Shown here piece by piece: positions 37,356 through 46,557 of a stretch of DNA of 64,000 nucleotides (position 1 is the stretch's first letter; each line of letters starts with the position of its first letter). The notes beneath the pieces are model-generated. The model ran no database searches. It worked only from the letters and a program-made list of their open reading frames with translations, and had not been told where the DNA came from. Source of the stretch: Cyclobacteriaceae bacterium (GTDB lineage: Bacteria > Bacteroidota > Bacteroidia > Cytophagales > Cyclobacteriaceae); assembly GCA_028285685.1 (NCBI GenBank), contig JANQOR010000014.1:211979-275978 (forward strand), given 5' to 3'. A program made the translations under genes and the position numbers.

Positions 37356-37764
37356 AACGAATAGTGAAGCCGTGACTTGACGATTCCTTGCTGTATATGA
37401 TCTTCCTGAATTCGCTTGGCTGCAGTTCATTTTTCAAACGACGCCCACCTCTTCGCTCAATTAGTATAGCAAAATTTTCTTCTCGCTTGTCGAATTGTTC
37501 CTTATTGGAATAAGTAGTCATCAATATGAAATGAAATGGTTGTTCCTGCGAAGGCTGGGTTTGCATGAACTCGTAAGAGGCAATGTAGCTCTCTTTGACT
37601 GCCCATTCTCGGAGGATATTCCAGTTGTTTTGGTAGTAGTAAATGGCTTCTTCGTAGTTGTCATCCAGGACCTGAACAAAGTCCAATGTAGAGATTCTCT
37701 CATCCGATTGGGAAACGCATAACAGGCTCATCGACAAAGCGCAAAAGGTCAAAATCTTTTTCAT
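37354..37764 (-). CDS. Small exported hypothetical protein
   Basis: 136 aa. Signal peptide MKKILTFCALSMSLLCVSQ. The mature part has aromatic-rich helices (YEEAIYYYQNNWNILREWAV) and FHFILMTTYSNKEQFDKREE, which resembles a dimeric alpha/beta-barrel-type fold. The frame runs upstream to 37965, but that would overlap the LytTR gene and translate its intergenic repeat, so the ATG at 37764 with a signal peptide is chosen. It lies just downstream of the LytTR gene, with direct repeats that look like LytTR operators 89-124 bases before its start. Probably a target of that regulator. Confidence 0.75.
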   Translation of the reverse strand: MKKILTFCALSMSLLCVSQSDERISTLDFVQVLDDNYEEAIYYYQNNWNILREWAVKESYIASYEFMQTQPSQEQPFHFILMTTYSNKEQFDKREENFAILIERRGGRRLKNELQPSEFRKIIYSKESSSHGFTIR

Positions 37765-37852
37765 ATCAATTAAAGTTTTTTTGATTCCGTCTGAAAGTCC
37801 AGACGTGTAAAAAATCGATGTCAGGCATCCTGAGGTTATACTATCTACACTC

Positions 37853-37888
37853 TTTGGGGTGAGCAAGAGTGCTTTTGGGGTGAACAAG
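37853..37888 (-). promoter_or_regulatory. Direct repeats, candidate LytTR operator
   Basis: TTTGGGGTGAGCAAG (37853-37867) and TTTGGGGTGAACAAG (37874-37888), 14 of 15 identical, period 21 bp. Read on the minus strand, toward the 37764 start, they are CTTGCTCACCCC and CTTGTTCACCCC. LytTR regulators bind two direct repeats about two helical turns apart with a GTTnA-like core. This site lies between the LytTR gene and the downstream gene. Confidence 0.5.
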
Positions 37889-38698
37889 CTAGGATAGCAG
37901 CGGACGAAGAGAATTCCTGAATGACGGTGAGAGAGGCACATCCATTGACCACTCACCATTTTCAACTGTCAGGGTGTTAAAATTTCGCTTTTTTGTATAC
38001 TGCAAATTGACAACGAACGATCGATGAACTCTTTGAAACTGCGGATATGCGGCCAATTGATTAGAGATCGACGTCAGTGTAGCTCGCATCGTTTTCTTGG
38101 TGAGTGGTTCAGAAGCTGAGATATAAAGGTCAACGTAATTATCTTCAGCTTTGAAGAGCATTATTTCATTTAGATCGACTGTAAGTTGCTCTTTTCCTTC
38201 GCCTTGCAGTTTCATACCCTCCTCCTCATCTGTATTCTTTCCCACAAGCGTACGGAAAAACTGAGATTTCCCATAAAGCGACGTTGGGATATAAGTAAGA
38301 AGCATCATCAAGCCAAAGGCAAACCATTGTTCGAGATAATCAAGTACATCAAAACATTGCCAATCACACCGAGTTAGTCTTAGCACGTAGATGACATTAA
38401 CAAATAGCACAAGTTTTAGCATCCAGGAAACTCCATCCATGCGAAGGTTAGATGAAAGATCAATCTTCACGACCGATTTAAAGAAATAGTCAACCAGATA
38501 GCTTATTAGGACAAACGAGATTCCGACCGGAAGTAGAAACAAGGCAAGAGCGAAAAAATGGTTGAGATCCGTCGCATATACACCAAAAGGCCTCGTCAAT
38601 AGCAGGAAGAGCCAGACAAACAGCCCGGTGCCAAGGTTATATGTATGCTTCCACCCTGATCGGTGATAACCCCACTGGAAATACTTATGAATTGGCAT
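37889..38698 (-). CDS. Membrane-anchored LytTR transcription regulator
   Basis: 269 aa. Four N-terminal membrane helices (about 25-155: YNLGTGLFVWLFLLLTRPFG and FFALALFLLPVGISFVLISY among them) are joined to a cytoplasmic LytTR DNA-binding domain (about 165-269) with DLNEIMLFKAEDNYVDLY, KTMRATLTSISNQL and FQRVHRSFVVNL. No receiver domain, so signal input must be through the membrane part. Divergent from the AraC regulator gene 113 bases away. Confidence 0.87.
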   Translation of the reverse strand: MPIHKYFQWGYHRSGWKHTYNLGTGLFVWLFLLLTRPFGVYATDLNHFFALALFLLPVGISFVLISYLVDYFFKSVVKIDLSSNLRMDGVSWMLKLVLFVNVIYVLRLTRCDWQCFDVLDYLEQWFAFGLMMLLTYIPTSLYGKSQFFRTLVGKNTDEEEGMKLQGEGKEQLTVDLNEIMLFKAEDNYVDLYISASEPLTKKTMRATLTSISNQLAAYPQFQRVHRSFVVNLQYTKKRNFNTLTVENGEWSMDVPLSPSFRNSLRPLLS

Positions 38699-38811
38699 CT
38701 TGATGAAATTAGAGATTTCTGTTTATTTCGTCCGAATACTGGTGTCCATTTTAACGGAGTTTTTGACACACAGTACAGTATAGAAAGACAAATCTGTCAT
38801 ATGGAAAATCG

Positions 38812-40020
38812 ATGTTAAGCATCAATCCAAGTGACATTCCGTATAGAAATTATTGTGATCTTTATTTAGAAATGAATCCAGAAATAAGTGTAATTGAGCT
38901 CTTTCACTTATTCGCTGCCGCTCAAGGAGCGTTTTTAGGTCTTCTTTTTTTGATTCAAAAAAGAGGTAATCGCCTGGCTAACAGATTTCTTGGCTTTCTA
39001 TTACTTGTGTTCTCCTTTCGATTGTTTGGGGCAGTGGTCTTTTGGTCCAGGCATTTGATTGAGTTCCCCCATCTATCGCTGGTTACATTCCCTTTCATTT
39101 ATCTTGTCGGCGTCCTTTTTTACTTCTACAGCAGACACCTAAGTGCGAATAACTTGAAATTGAATTCAAGGTTTCTTCTGCACTTGATCCCCTTTTTCGT
39201 TGCGTTCGTTTACATTTTACCATACTATTTGCTTCCTGCAGATTTAAAGGTTCAAATAGTCAAAGCTTCATACAATTCGGGAGCTTCAAACCTTGGGGAA
39301 ATGCCAATAGCAAGGCTCATCGTCTACGCAGGACAATTTCCACATGTCCTTATATACATTGGTTTTGCCGTTAGGAATCTCACAACAAGTTCTTCCATTC
39401 CGCTGGTATCTAATGCCAAAGTAACTGTCCAACGGCAATGGCTAAGGGTGTTAACCATTGGGTTTGGTTCGTTCTTTAGTCTTTGGATATTGTACAATGT
39501 CTGCCTCATTACAGGAATGGTATATCAAAAGGAGGTGGACCAGGTCTTGACCACAATCATGGCGGTATTGATCTACGCAATGGCATACTACCTATTTCGT
39601 AAGCCAGAACTTTACCTGCAGGATGTTGCTGAAAATGGGTCTAAGTACAAAACATCTACACTCACCACAAGTCAGGCGAGGGACTACCTGGAGAAACTAC
39701 ATGAAATCATGGAGCAGGAACAACTCTACCGAAACAGCGAACTCAAACTCTCAGAGTTGGCTGAAAAAGTAGGGATCTCCGGACATCACCTTTCACAAAT
39801 AATCAATGAAAATCTTGGCCAAAATTTCTTTGATTTTATCAACGGATATCGAATAAAAGAAGCCAAAAACCTACTGTCTGATCCAGACAGCAAGAAGTTC
39901 ACCCTTCTTAGTATTGCCCACACCGTAGGATTTAACAATAAGACTTCCTTCAACAATTTCTTCAAAAAGCAAACAGGCATGACTCCTTCGGAATTTCAAA
40001 AGAGGGAAGATACAGTCTGA
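38812..40020 (+). CDS. AraC-family regulator with 7-helix membrane sensor
   Basis: 402 aa. Seven membrane helices (about 30-275) precede a C-terminal AraC DNA-binding domain (about 295-402): LKLSELAEKVGISGHHLSQI, then FFDFINGYRIKEAKNLL, and LSIAHTVGFNNKTSFNNFFK with MTPSEFQ. The start may instead be the ATG at 38872 (MNPEISVIEL), which removes 20 polar residues. This architecture is common in Bacteroidota for ligand sensing at the membrane. The ligand is unknown. Upstream of small accessory genes and the RND efflux operon. Confidence 0.88.
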   Translation: MLSINPSDIPYRNYCDLYLEMNPEISVIELFHLFAAAQGAFLGLLFLIQKRGNRLANRFLGFLLLVFSFRLFGAVVFWSRHLIEFPHLSLVTFPFIYLVGVLFYFYSRHLSANNLKLNSRFLLHLIPFFVAFVYILPYYLLPADLKVQIVKASYNSGASNLGEMPIARLIVYAGQFPHVLIYIGFAVRNLTTSSSIPLVSNAKVTVQRQWLRVLTIGFGSFFSLWILYNVCLITGMVYQKEVDQVLTTIMAVLIYAMAYYLFRKPELYLQDVAENGSKYKTSTLTTSQARDYLEKLHEIMEQEQLYRNSELKLSELAEKVGISGHHLSQIINENLGQNFFDFINGYRIKEAKNLLSDPDSKKFTLLSIAHTVGFNNKTSFNNFFKKQTGMTPSEFQKREDTV

Positions 40021-40094
40021 AATATGTCAATCTTTATCAAGGTTATCGATTTTTTGCCTTGTACTGTGAATCATTGTTCCTAAAAAATACAGTG

Positions 40095-40886
40095 ATGAAA
40101 AAGTATCAACAATTGACCATGTTCGGGCTTTGTCTTTTCATCAGCATGAACCTTGCTGCACAGAATAAGAAATTTAACAAGGCCATCGAAAATCTGATTA
40201 GTGCAAGCCTCCAGTCAGACAGTACGGAGATGCTAAAGCAACTTGAGGTAATGGCTGATTTTACCAACAAAAAGGAAACCGAACTACTTGCTTCTTACTA
40301 TCTAGCCTTTGGTAAATGGCAATTTGTCCTTCCCCAATCAAACATTTCACCTACAAACGAAGAAGCAAAAAAATTAATACGGTCAGCAGTAGCAGATCTT
40401 AAAAAATGTCTGGACATCAAAGAAGATTTTGCAGATGCCTATGCCATGTATCTCAACTGTTTGTATCTGCAGAACTACCTTGAACCCAGTCGCCGAGGCG
40501 AATTCTTTCAGAAGATCCCGGAACTGGATAAGAAAGCAAGAAGCTATGGTGAAGATAATCCGCGTGTGATGATGACAGTTGCTCAGAATTCTTTCTTCAC
40601 ACCGGAGCAATTTGGCGGAAGTCAATCAAGAGCAGTTACGGAGTACCGCAAGGCAATAGAACTTTTTGAAAAAGAGACAGTCGAACTCCCACAGCCTAAT
40701 TGGGGTCACTCTATAGCGTATGGTTGGCTGGCAAATGCCTTCAGGTACCAGAAGGACCCAAACCTATTAAAGGCAAGGGAGCTTTTTAAGAAATCACTGG
40801 AGTTAAGGCCTGATTTTTCCTGGGTTAAGAACAACGCGCTACCGGCAGTTGAAAAGCAGATTGCTGATATACTGGATGCAAAATGA
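40095..40886 (+). CDS. Secreted TPR-like hypothetical protein
   Basis: 263 aa. Signal peptide MKKYQQLTMFGLCLFISMNL with cleavage near AAQ. The mature part consists of helical repeats: AVADLKKCLDIKEDFADAYA, VTEYRKAIELFEKE, and ARELFKKSLELRPDFSWVKN at the end, as in TPR proteins. The frame extends upstream to TTG at 40059, but the ATG at 40095 has the signal peptide. Distantly similar to the protein at 89-778. Function unknown. Confidence 0.8.
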   Translation: MKKYQQLTMFGLCLFISMNLAAQNKKFNKAIENLISASLQSDSTEMLKQLEVMADFTNKKETELLASYYLAFGKWQFVLPQSNISPTNEEAKKLIRSAVADLKKCLDIKEDFADAYAMYLNCLYLQNYLEPSRRGEFFQKIPELDKKARSYGEDNPRVMMTVAQNSFFTPEQFGGSQSRAVTEYRKAIELFEKETVELPQPNWGHSIAYGWLANAFRYQKDPNLLKARELFKKSLELRPDFSWVKNNALPAVEKQIADILDAK

Positions 40887-40904
40887 TGTTCCTTTGAAGC
40901 CACG

Positions 40905-41699
40905 ATGAAAAAGTCGAAAAGTGCAACGACGGATATTACCATCAGGCAGGTTACTGCTGCGAATGTTGAAGAGCATGGCATCTACTGTATTCAAAATCGT
41001 AAAGCCCCCGGCTACAGTGCTAAAATCAAGTGGTTTCAGGACAAGCTTAACAATGGCCTCCAGATGCGAATAGCATGCGACTCAAATGGAAAGCAGCTAG
41101 GGTTTATAGAGTTTATTCCTTCGGAACTGGCCTGGAGACCTATTCGCGCCAAGAATTTCCTTTTTATTCAATGCATTGCCCTGTTTGGGACAAAAAACAA
41201 ACAGCTAGGAATCGGCTCGAGACTGCTCGAGGAATGCAAGAGTGCTGCTCAAAGTCTTGAAAAAAGCGGAATATGCGTGATGACTAGTGATGGTCCATGG
41301 ATGGCTGGACGATCCCTATTTCTAAGGAACGGCTATCATGCCGTAGACCAAAAGGACCGGTTTGATTTGTTGACTTTCACTTTGGACACAAGTGAGGATC
41401 TACCCACCTTCTTTGACTGGAGCTCCGAGCAACGCAAATACAGAGGATGGAACCTTATTTATTCCGATCAATGCCCCTGGCATACCAAGTCAATCAATGA
41501 TCTCAAGGAATCAGCTGATGAGTGGGGCATTGATCTCAAAATCAAGAAATTGACAACTCCAGAGGAGGCACAAAAAGCTCCTTCTGGATTTGGCACCTAT
41601 GCTCTAATCAAAGATGGTAAGCTCCTGGAGGATCACTACCTAAGTCGTACAAGGTTTGAGAACATTCTGAAAAAGGAGTTGGGCACCGACCCGAGGTAG
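40905..41699 (+). CDS. GNAT acetyltransferase with YoaP-like domain
   Basis: 264 aa. An N-terminal GNAT domain (about 10-150) with FIQCIALFGTKNKQLGIGSR as the acetyl-CoA-binding region and GNAT-like SGICVMTSDGPWMAGRSLF is followed by a YoaP-like C-terminal domain (about 175-264): YRGWNLIYSDQCPWHTKSIN, GFGTYALIKDGKL and HYLSRTRFENIL. The CPW motif is characteristic of YoaP. Substrate unknown. 18 bases after the previous gene. Confidence 0.85.
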   Translation: MKKSKSATTDITIRQVTAANVEEHGIYCIQNRKAPGYSAKIKWFQDKLNNGLQMRIACDSNGKQLGFIEFIPSELAWRPIRAKNFLFIQCIALFGTKNKQLGIGSRLLEECKSAAQSLEKSGICVMTSDGPWMAGRSLFLRNGYHAVDQKDRFDLLTFTLDTSEDLPTFFDWSSEQRKYRGWNLIYSDQCPWHTKSINDLKESADEWGIDLKIKKLTTPEEAQKAPSGFGTYALIKDGKLLEDHYLSRTRFENILKKELGTDPR

Positions 41700-41713
41700 A
41701 GATTCCATTCCAA

Positions 41714-42163
41714 ATGAAAATTTTCGGAGACATAGCTGTTAATTTTTTAGTTATGAAAATAAGAGAGAAATCTCTATGGTTCAAAATAGTTGGATGGGCT
41801 GTTTTCATTCACATTATTTTGATTGCCTTATCGATTCTGGAGGTCTTCATTTACTCAGCTATAATTAATCCTGGTCAGGAACAATCTTTTTATGATGCTC
41901 ATGCTATGGAATCAGCGCCGGTGATTTCAGTCGTCTTTGGAATCATTTGCTTTTTCTTCACAACAAGGTTCCTCGCAGGGAAACAGCCAAAAAAACGGCT
42001 TGCAGTTGCACTAGCCTTACCTATTGCTTATATTGTTATGGACCTTATCATGCTCATACCCTATGGCATTAATTGCGGTGAGCAATATTTTGTATTTATC
42101 CTTTCATTTGGAAGCAAAATACTTGCAGCGTTTGCAGGAGCCATGACAATACGAAAGACCTAA
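41714..42163 (+). CDS. Small hypothetical membrane protein
   Basis: 149 aa with four membrane helices (WAVFIHIILIALSILEVFIY; VISVVFGIICFFFTTRF; LAVALALPIAYIVMDLIMLI; FVFILSFGSKILAAFAGAMT). The second Met (41753, MKIREKSLW) is an equally good start and would give a 136-aa protein. No recognised family. Its neighbours are GNAT and AlkD-like genes at 11-15 base spacing, so the three are probably co-transcribed. Confidence 0.65.
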   Translation: MKIFGDIAVNFLVMKIREKSLWFKIVGWAVFIHIILIALSILEVFIYSAIINPGQEQSFYDAHAMESAPVISVVFGIICFFFTTRFLAGKQPKKRLAVALALPIAYIVMDLIMLIPYGINCGEQYFVFILSFGSKILAAFAGAMTIRKT

Positions 42164-42174
42164 AACGATAGACC

Positions 42175-42882
42175 ATGACAGCAAAAGAAATCCTAGACCA
42201 GCTCAAAGAATACGGAGATGAGAGAACCAAGAAGACGTTGATGACACATGGAGCCAGGGAACCACTTTTTGGGGTTAAAGTGGCGGATCTTAAGAAAATA
42301 TTGAAGCAGACCAAAAAGAACCATGAGTTGTCACTTGAACTGTATGATACTGGAAATTCTGATGCTATGTACCTGGCGGGGTTAATGGCGGATGAGAAGC
42401 AAATGACAAAAGAACTGCTAACAGATTGGGTAGAGAAAGCATACTGGTCCTATCTGAGTGAGTACACGGTTCCATGGGTCGCGGCTGAAAGTGAGTTTGG
42501 ACTTGAGTTGGGGTTATCCTGGATCGAGTCGGATGAAGAGAGTATTGCATCATCTGGTTGGGCTACCCTAGCCTACTTTTCAGCAGTAAACGAAGATGAG
42601 CATTTGGATATTGAGCTATACACCAAATTGCTTGATAGAGTTGTTGACGATATAGGTCACGCAAAAAACCGGGTGAAATATGCTATGAATGACTTTGTCA
42701 TCTCAGTAGGGTCATATGTGAAGGATTTAACCAGTAAGGCGACGGGTGTAGCCGAAAAAATTGGTGTTGTAGAAGTGGATATGAATGGGACGGCCTGTAA
42801 GGTTCCATTCGCCAAAGACTATATTCAAAAAGTGATTGATAAGCAAAGAGTTGGTATCAAGAGGAAGACGGCAAGGTGTTAG
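42175..42882 (+). CDS. DNA alkylation repair protein (AlkD-like HEAT repeats)
   Basis: 235 aa built of HEAT-like helical repeats, matching the AlkC/AlkD DNA glycosylase superfamily: LKEYGDERTKKTLMTHGARE, PLFGVKVADLKKILK and LADSDA-like YDTGNSDAMYLAGLMADEKQ. It may remove alkylated bases such as 3-methyladenine. The catalytic Asp/Trp set of true AlkD could not be confirmed by eye, and some family members lack glycosylase activity. Confidence 0.8.
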   Translation: MTAKEILDQLKEYGDERTKKTLMTHGAREPLFGVKVADLKKILKQTKKNHELSLELYDTGNSDAMYLAGLMADEKQMTKELLTDWVEKAYWSYLSEYTVPWVAAESEFGLELGLSWIESDEESIASSGWATLAYFSAVNEDEHLDIELYTKLLDRVVDDIGHAKNRVKYAMNDFVISVGSYVKDLTSKATGVAEKIGVVEVDMNGTACKVPFAKDYIQKVIDKQRVGIKRKTARC

Positions 42883-43057
42883 GAAAACACCAATTGGGTC
42901 ATCAATCTTTTCAACCAATGCTTCCCTTTGCTTAGATAGTCTAAATTCCTCACCCATATCGAAGAGCATCAATAGCATCAGTTAAAGCTCTTTAACAAAA
43001 CGGTTTCACATTCTTCCAGATATTGTGAATCATGTCAATTTGATGTAATTTCTTAGT

Positions 43058-45427
43058 ATGAAAGACCTAACCCTTCGATCCTTTTTGCTCGTCTTCGTCT
43101 TCCTACTATGTTTCTCAACCGTTCTTTCTCAGAAGAAAACACTTCGGTTGGGCCTGGTAATGGATTGTCCCAACTCATCGGCAGAAGGGTTCTTGAATCT
43201 CATTTTGCAAGAAACTCGTGTTTTGATGGAATCAGATTACGAACTGATCTTAGCATCAGAAGACAGACTTCAATCCGACTGTGATGCAGGTCGTATCAAA
43301 GAGAACCTGGATAGGTTGCTTGCTGACAATTCAATCGACATTATTCTCGGAATTGATGCGGTTAGCTCCCATGTTATGGCCAAAAATGGCCCTTATCGCA
43401 AACCTGTCATTGCGGGAACAATAATTAATGTCCAGGTACAGCAGATACCAATCAAAAACGATGGTTCATCAGGAGTTAAGAATCTAGCCTACCTAGAGCT
43501 CCCTTTTTCTCCTATGCGAGATCTGGAAGTATACCAAAGTTTGATAGGGTTTAACAATCTTGGAGTGATTATCGATGAATCTGTTTTCGCTGGAATTCCT
43601 GAAATCAAGACTTTTCTGGATCAGGGACTAGATGAACTTGGAGCGAGTCACTCCTTTGTGTTTACCCAAACTTCTGCCGAGGAGACCATCGCAAGCATAG
43701 CCGATACGCTGGATGCGGTTTACCTATTCCCTTCTGACAATCTGACCGACAGCGAATACCAGGAACTCATTGAAGGAATCAACCAGAGAGGCTTACTTTC
43801 ATTCTCAATTTTGGGAAGATTGGATGTAGACCGTGGAGTACTTGCCGGTATGGCTCCTCTTTCCAACCTCCCTTTGATCGCAAGAAGGCTAGCGCTTAAC
43901 ATCCAGCGCATAGCTAACGGTGAAGATCCTGAGGATTTAAATGTAAAGCTACTTCACCAGGAAGAGTTGGTTCTTAATATGGCTACTGCCCGTCAGATTG
44001 ACTACAGTCCCAGCTGGGAGACGCTTTCAGAAGCAGTACTTATCAACGAGGAAAGAGACGACATTGATCGAACTATTAGCATTTTTGATGCAATTGCTGA
44101 AGGGTTGGATCAAAACCTTGACATAGAAATTGCAAAGCAAGATGTTGAGATTGTAGCCGAAGACGTCAAGATCGCTAGTGCGCTATTGCAACCTGATCTA
44201 TCCGTCTCGGTTGCGCATACCCTCGTTGATGATGAACTAGCAACCGCTTCCAATGGTCAGGCTCCGGAAAACAAGGGGTCGGGAAGCCTTCAGCTCAATC
44301 AGATAGTCTATTCTGAACAAGCCACAGCAAATCGGCAAATCCAATTGTTTCTGTTAGAGGCCCAGAAAGCTGCGCTGGAAGCTCAATCTTTGGACATTGT
44401 GCTTGATGTTTCCACCACCTATCTCAATCTGATGCAGGCAAAAACTGCAGAATTGATACAAAGAGAAAATTTAGAGCTAACACGCAAAAACCTGGAGTTG
44501 GCGCGGGTAAGTTCTTCGCTGGGTCAAAGTGGCCCATCTGATCTGTATCGATGGCAGGGTGAAATTGCTACAGCAAAGTCAAATTTGTTGAATGCGACCG
44601 CTCAACGGAAGCTTGCTGAAATGGCACTGAATCAAATTCTGAATCGTCCGATAAGCGAAGAGTTTTTGACCGTCGAAATAGATCTGGAAGACAGCAGGCT
44701 CGTCATTAATAATGAAACTACTGATCAGTATGTTACGAATCCTCGTCAGTTTTATCGATTCGCAGACTTCCTTGTAAGTCGTGCAAAGGCCAACACACCT
44801 AACCTCAAGCTGTTTGATCACAACGTTCAAGCACAAGAACGTGCACTTCTGCTCAACCAGCGAAACCGATACATTCCGACTTTTTCACTGGGTGGCGCTT
44901 ACAACAAAGAATTCTACAGAGGAGGGTCGGGCACAGAATTCCCGATGGGATTTCCTACTCCCAATGATTGGAATTGGAGTCTACAAGTAGGTGCAGCAAT
45001 ACCGATCTTTCAGGGAGGAAGCCGACTTGCACAGGTTCAACAGTCGAAAGTGCAGCTAACGCAATTGAATACGCAACGATTAAATACGGAGCGTCTTGTT
45101 GAACAGCAAGTGCGTTCCCAGCTTGAGAACATCCGGGCTTCTTACACGAACATTCAGTTGACTCAAGATGCGGAGGATGCTGTTGTTCGCAACTTTGAGC
45201 TTATCCAGGACTCCTATTCAAAGGGTGCGGTGACCATCACACAGCTACTAGATGCCCAGAATGCAGCAATTTCTGCTCAATTGAATAGTGCCAACGCCGT
45301 TTACATTCTCCTGTTGGATTTGCTAAATATGGAACGAGCAACAGGTACTTATTACATGCTGATGGACAATCAGCAAAAGGCAGACTATGTGAACCAGCTA
45401 ACACAATTTTTTCAAAACGGAAACTAA
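43058..45427 (+). CDS. TolC-like outer-membrane efflux protein with N-terminal substrate-binding domain
   Basis: 789 aa. Signal peptide (MKDLTLRSFLLVFVFLLCFS). Residues about 30-335 form a type I periplasmic-binding-protein-like domain of the ABC_sub_bind kind: TLRLGLVMDCPNSSAEGFLN, NSIDIILGIDAVSSHVM, KPVIAGTIINVQVQQ and AVYLFPSDNLTDSEYQELIE. The rest (about 355-785) is an outer-membrane efflux protein: DLYRWQGEIATAKSNLLNA, QVGAAIPIFQGGSRLAQVQQ and SYSKGAVTITQLLDAQNAA. Ordinary TolC proteins are about 450 aa. First gene of an RND operon with 14 bases to the adaptor gene. Confidence 0.88.
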   Translation: MKDLTLRSFLLVFVFLLCFSTVLSQKKTLRLGLVMDCPNSSAEGFLNLILQETRVLMESDYELILASEDRLQSDCDAGRIKENLDRLLADNSIDIILGIDAVSSHVMAKNGPYRKPVIAGTIINVQVQQIPIKNDGSSGVKNLAYLELPFSPMRDLEVYQSLIGFNNLGVIIDESVFAGIPEIKTFLDQGLDELGASHSFVFTQTSAEETIASIADTLDAVYLFPSDNLTDSEYQELIEGINQRGLLSFSILGRLDVDRGVLAGMAPLSNLPLIARRLALNIQRIANGEDPEDLNVKLLHQEELVLNMATARQIDYSPSWETLSEAVLINEERDDIDRTISIFDAIAEGLDQNLDIEIAKQDVEIVAEDVKIASALLQPDLSVSVAHTLVDDELATASNGQAPENKGSGSLQLNQIVYSEQATANRQIQLFLLEAQKAALEAQSLDIVLDVSTTYLNLMQAKTAELIQRENLELTRKNLELARVSSSLGQSGPSDLYRWQGEIATAKSNLLNATAQRKLAEMALNQILNRPISEEFLTVEIDLEDSRLVINNETTDQYVTNPRQFYRFADFLVSRAKANTPNLKLFDHNVQAQERALLLNQRNRYIPTFSLGGAYNKEFYRGGSGTEFPMGFPTPNDWNWSLQVGAAIPIFQGGSRLAQVQQSKVQLTQLNTQRLNTERLVEQQVRSQLENIRASYTNIQLTQDAEDAVVRNFELIQDSYSKGAVTITQLLDAQNAAISAQLNSANAVYILLLDLLNMERATGTYYMLMDNQQKADYVNQLTQFFQNGN

Positions 45428-45441
45428 AAAGACGAATCATC

Positions 45442-46533
45442 ATGCATAAGGCAAACTATCCATTCCTTTTTCTCATTTTACTGATTCTCTTATCATGCGG
45501 AGGTCAGGAAGAGGCAAAAAAAGAAGTTATCCGACCTGTCATGTATCAGAAAGTGGTGCCTGGAGGCGGCACACAACGGCGTACCTTTTCTGGGACAGCT
45601 ATTTCAGGCACAGAGACACGCCTGAGTTTCAAAGTAGCCGGTACTGTCGAATCACTACGAGTAAAGGTTGGCCAAGAAGTAAGAAAGAATCAGTTACTAG
45701 CAACGCTTGATGATGGTGATTTTCAGCTGGAATATGAGCGCGCAGATGCAAGTGTGAAAAACGCTGATGCACAGGAAAAGCAGGCAAAATCCAGTTTTGA
45801 GCGTGTTCGCGCGCTGTATGAGAATGGAAATACCTCTTTAAGCGATTACGAATCAGCAAAGGCAGCTTTCGAGTCTGCGAAAGCGAATGAAAGTTCGGCC
45901 AAGAAAGCCAGGAAGTTAGCGCGTGCTCAATTGGATTATACGAAACTTAATGCCCCGGTAAAAGGCAAAGTAGCAACCGTAGATGTGGAAGTGAATGAAA
46001 ATGTGAATGCAGGAAGCCAAATTCTAATGTTAAGTTCCGAGGGTGATCTTGAAGTGAACCTGGGTTTGCCCGAATCTTTTATTTCCAATGTGAATGTGAG
46101 GGACGGTGTGGATGTCTCCTTTTCAGCCCTGTCTAATCAGCTGTTTGGAGGTGTCGTCTCTGAAGTTTCATTTTCCATTAACCCGCAGACATCTACCTAT
46201 CCAGTGGTAGTAAAGATCGAGGGAGATGTTAGTGATGTACGTCCCGGCATGGCTGCATCCGTGACATTCAAAATAAATACCTCCGACCCCAATCAGCCAG
46301 ACTTACTGCTTGTCCCTAGTCAGGCAGTAGGCGAAGACGAAGATGGAAATTTTGTCTTTACACTCGAGGCTGATGATGACATCTATGTTGCCAAACGTAG
46401 GACTGTAAACATTGGTAATCTTACCACAAGTGGGTTCGAAATCATCGATGGCTTGGATGAGGGAGAGCTTATTGCTACTGCAGGTCTACAAACATTGCTG
46501 GATGGCATGAAAGTGAGGCTATATCAAAACTAG
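45442..46533 (+). CDS. RND efflux periplasmic adaptor (membrane fusion) lipoprotein
   Basis: 363 aa lipoprotein (lipobox LILLSC, Cys19). Barrel-sandwich/lipoyl domain with GTAISGTETRLSFKVAGTVE and VKVGQEVRKNQLLATLDDGD, an alpha-helical hairpin (about 90-160, Ala/Lys/Glu-rich), then LNAPVKGKVATVDVEVNENV and the beta-barrel domain. It bridges the inner-membrane pump and the TolC-like channel. 24 bases before the RND permease gene. Confidence 0.93.
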   Translation: MHKANYPFLFLILLILLSCGGQEEAKKEVIRPVMYQKVVPGGGTQRRTFSGTAISGTETRLSFKVAGTVESLRVKVGQEVRKNQLLATLDDGDFQLEYERADASVKNADAQEKQAKSSFERVRALYENGNTSLSDYESAKAAFESAKANESSAKKARKLARAQLDYTKLNAPVKGKVATVDVEVNENVNAGSQILMLSSEGDLEVNLGLPESFISNVNVRDGVDVSFSALSNQLFGGVVSEVSFSINPQTSTYPVVVKIEGDVSDVRPGMAASVTFKINTSDPNQPDLLLVPSQAVGEDEDGNFVFTLEADDDIYVAKRRTVNIGNLTTSGFEIIDGLDEGELIATAGLQTLLDGMKVRLYQN

Positions 46534-46557
46534 ATCAGGAACACTCAATCATCTCCA

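Noticed and set aside
37765-37965. N-terminal extension of the 37354 ORF to 37965.
   Set aside because: It overlaps the LytTR coding sequence and translates the intergenic direct repeats, and the internal Met starts a clear signal peptide.
40065-43033. Shared 10-mer TGTGAATCAT before the 40095 gene and before the RND operon (43024), as a possible AraC site.
   Set aside because: With several kilobases of intergenic DNA, more than ten 10-mer matches are expected by chance, and the flanks do not align.
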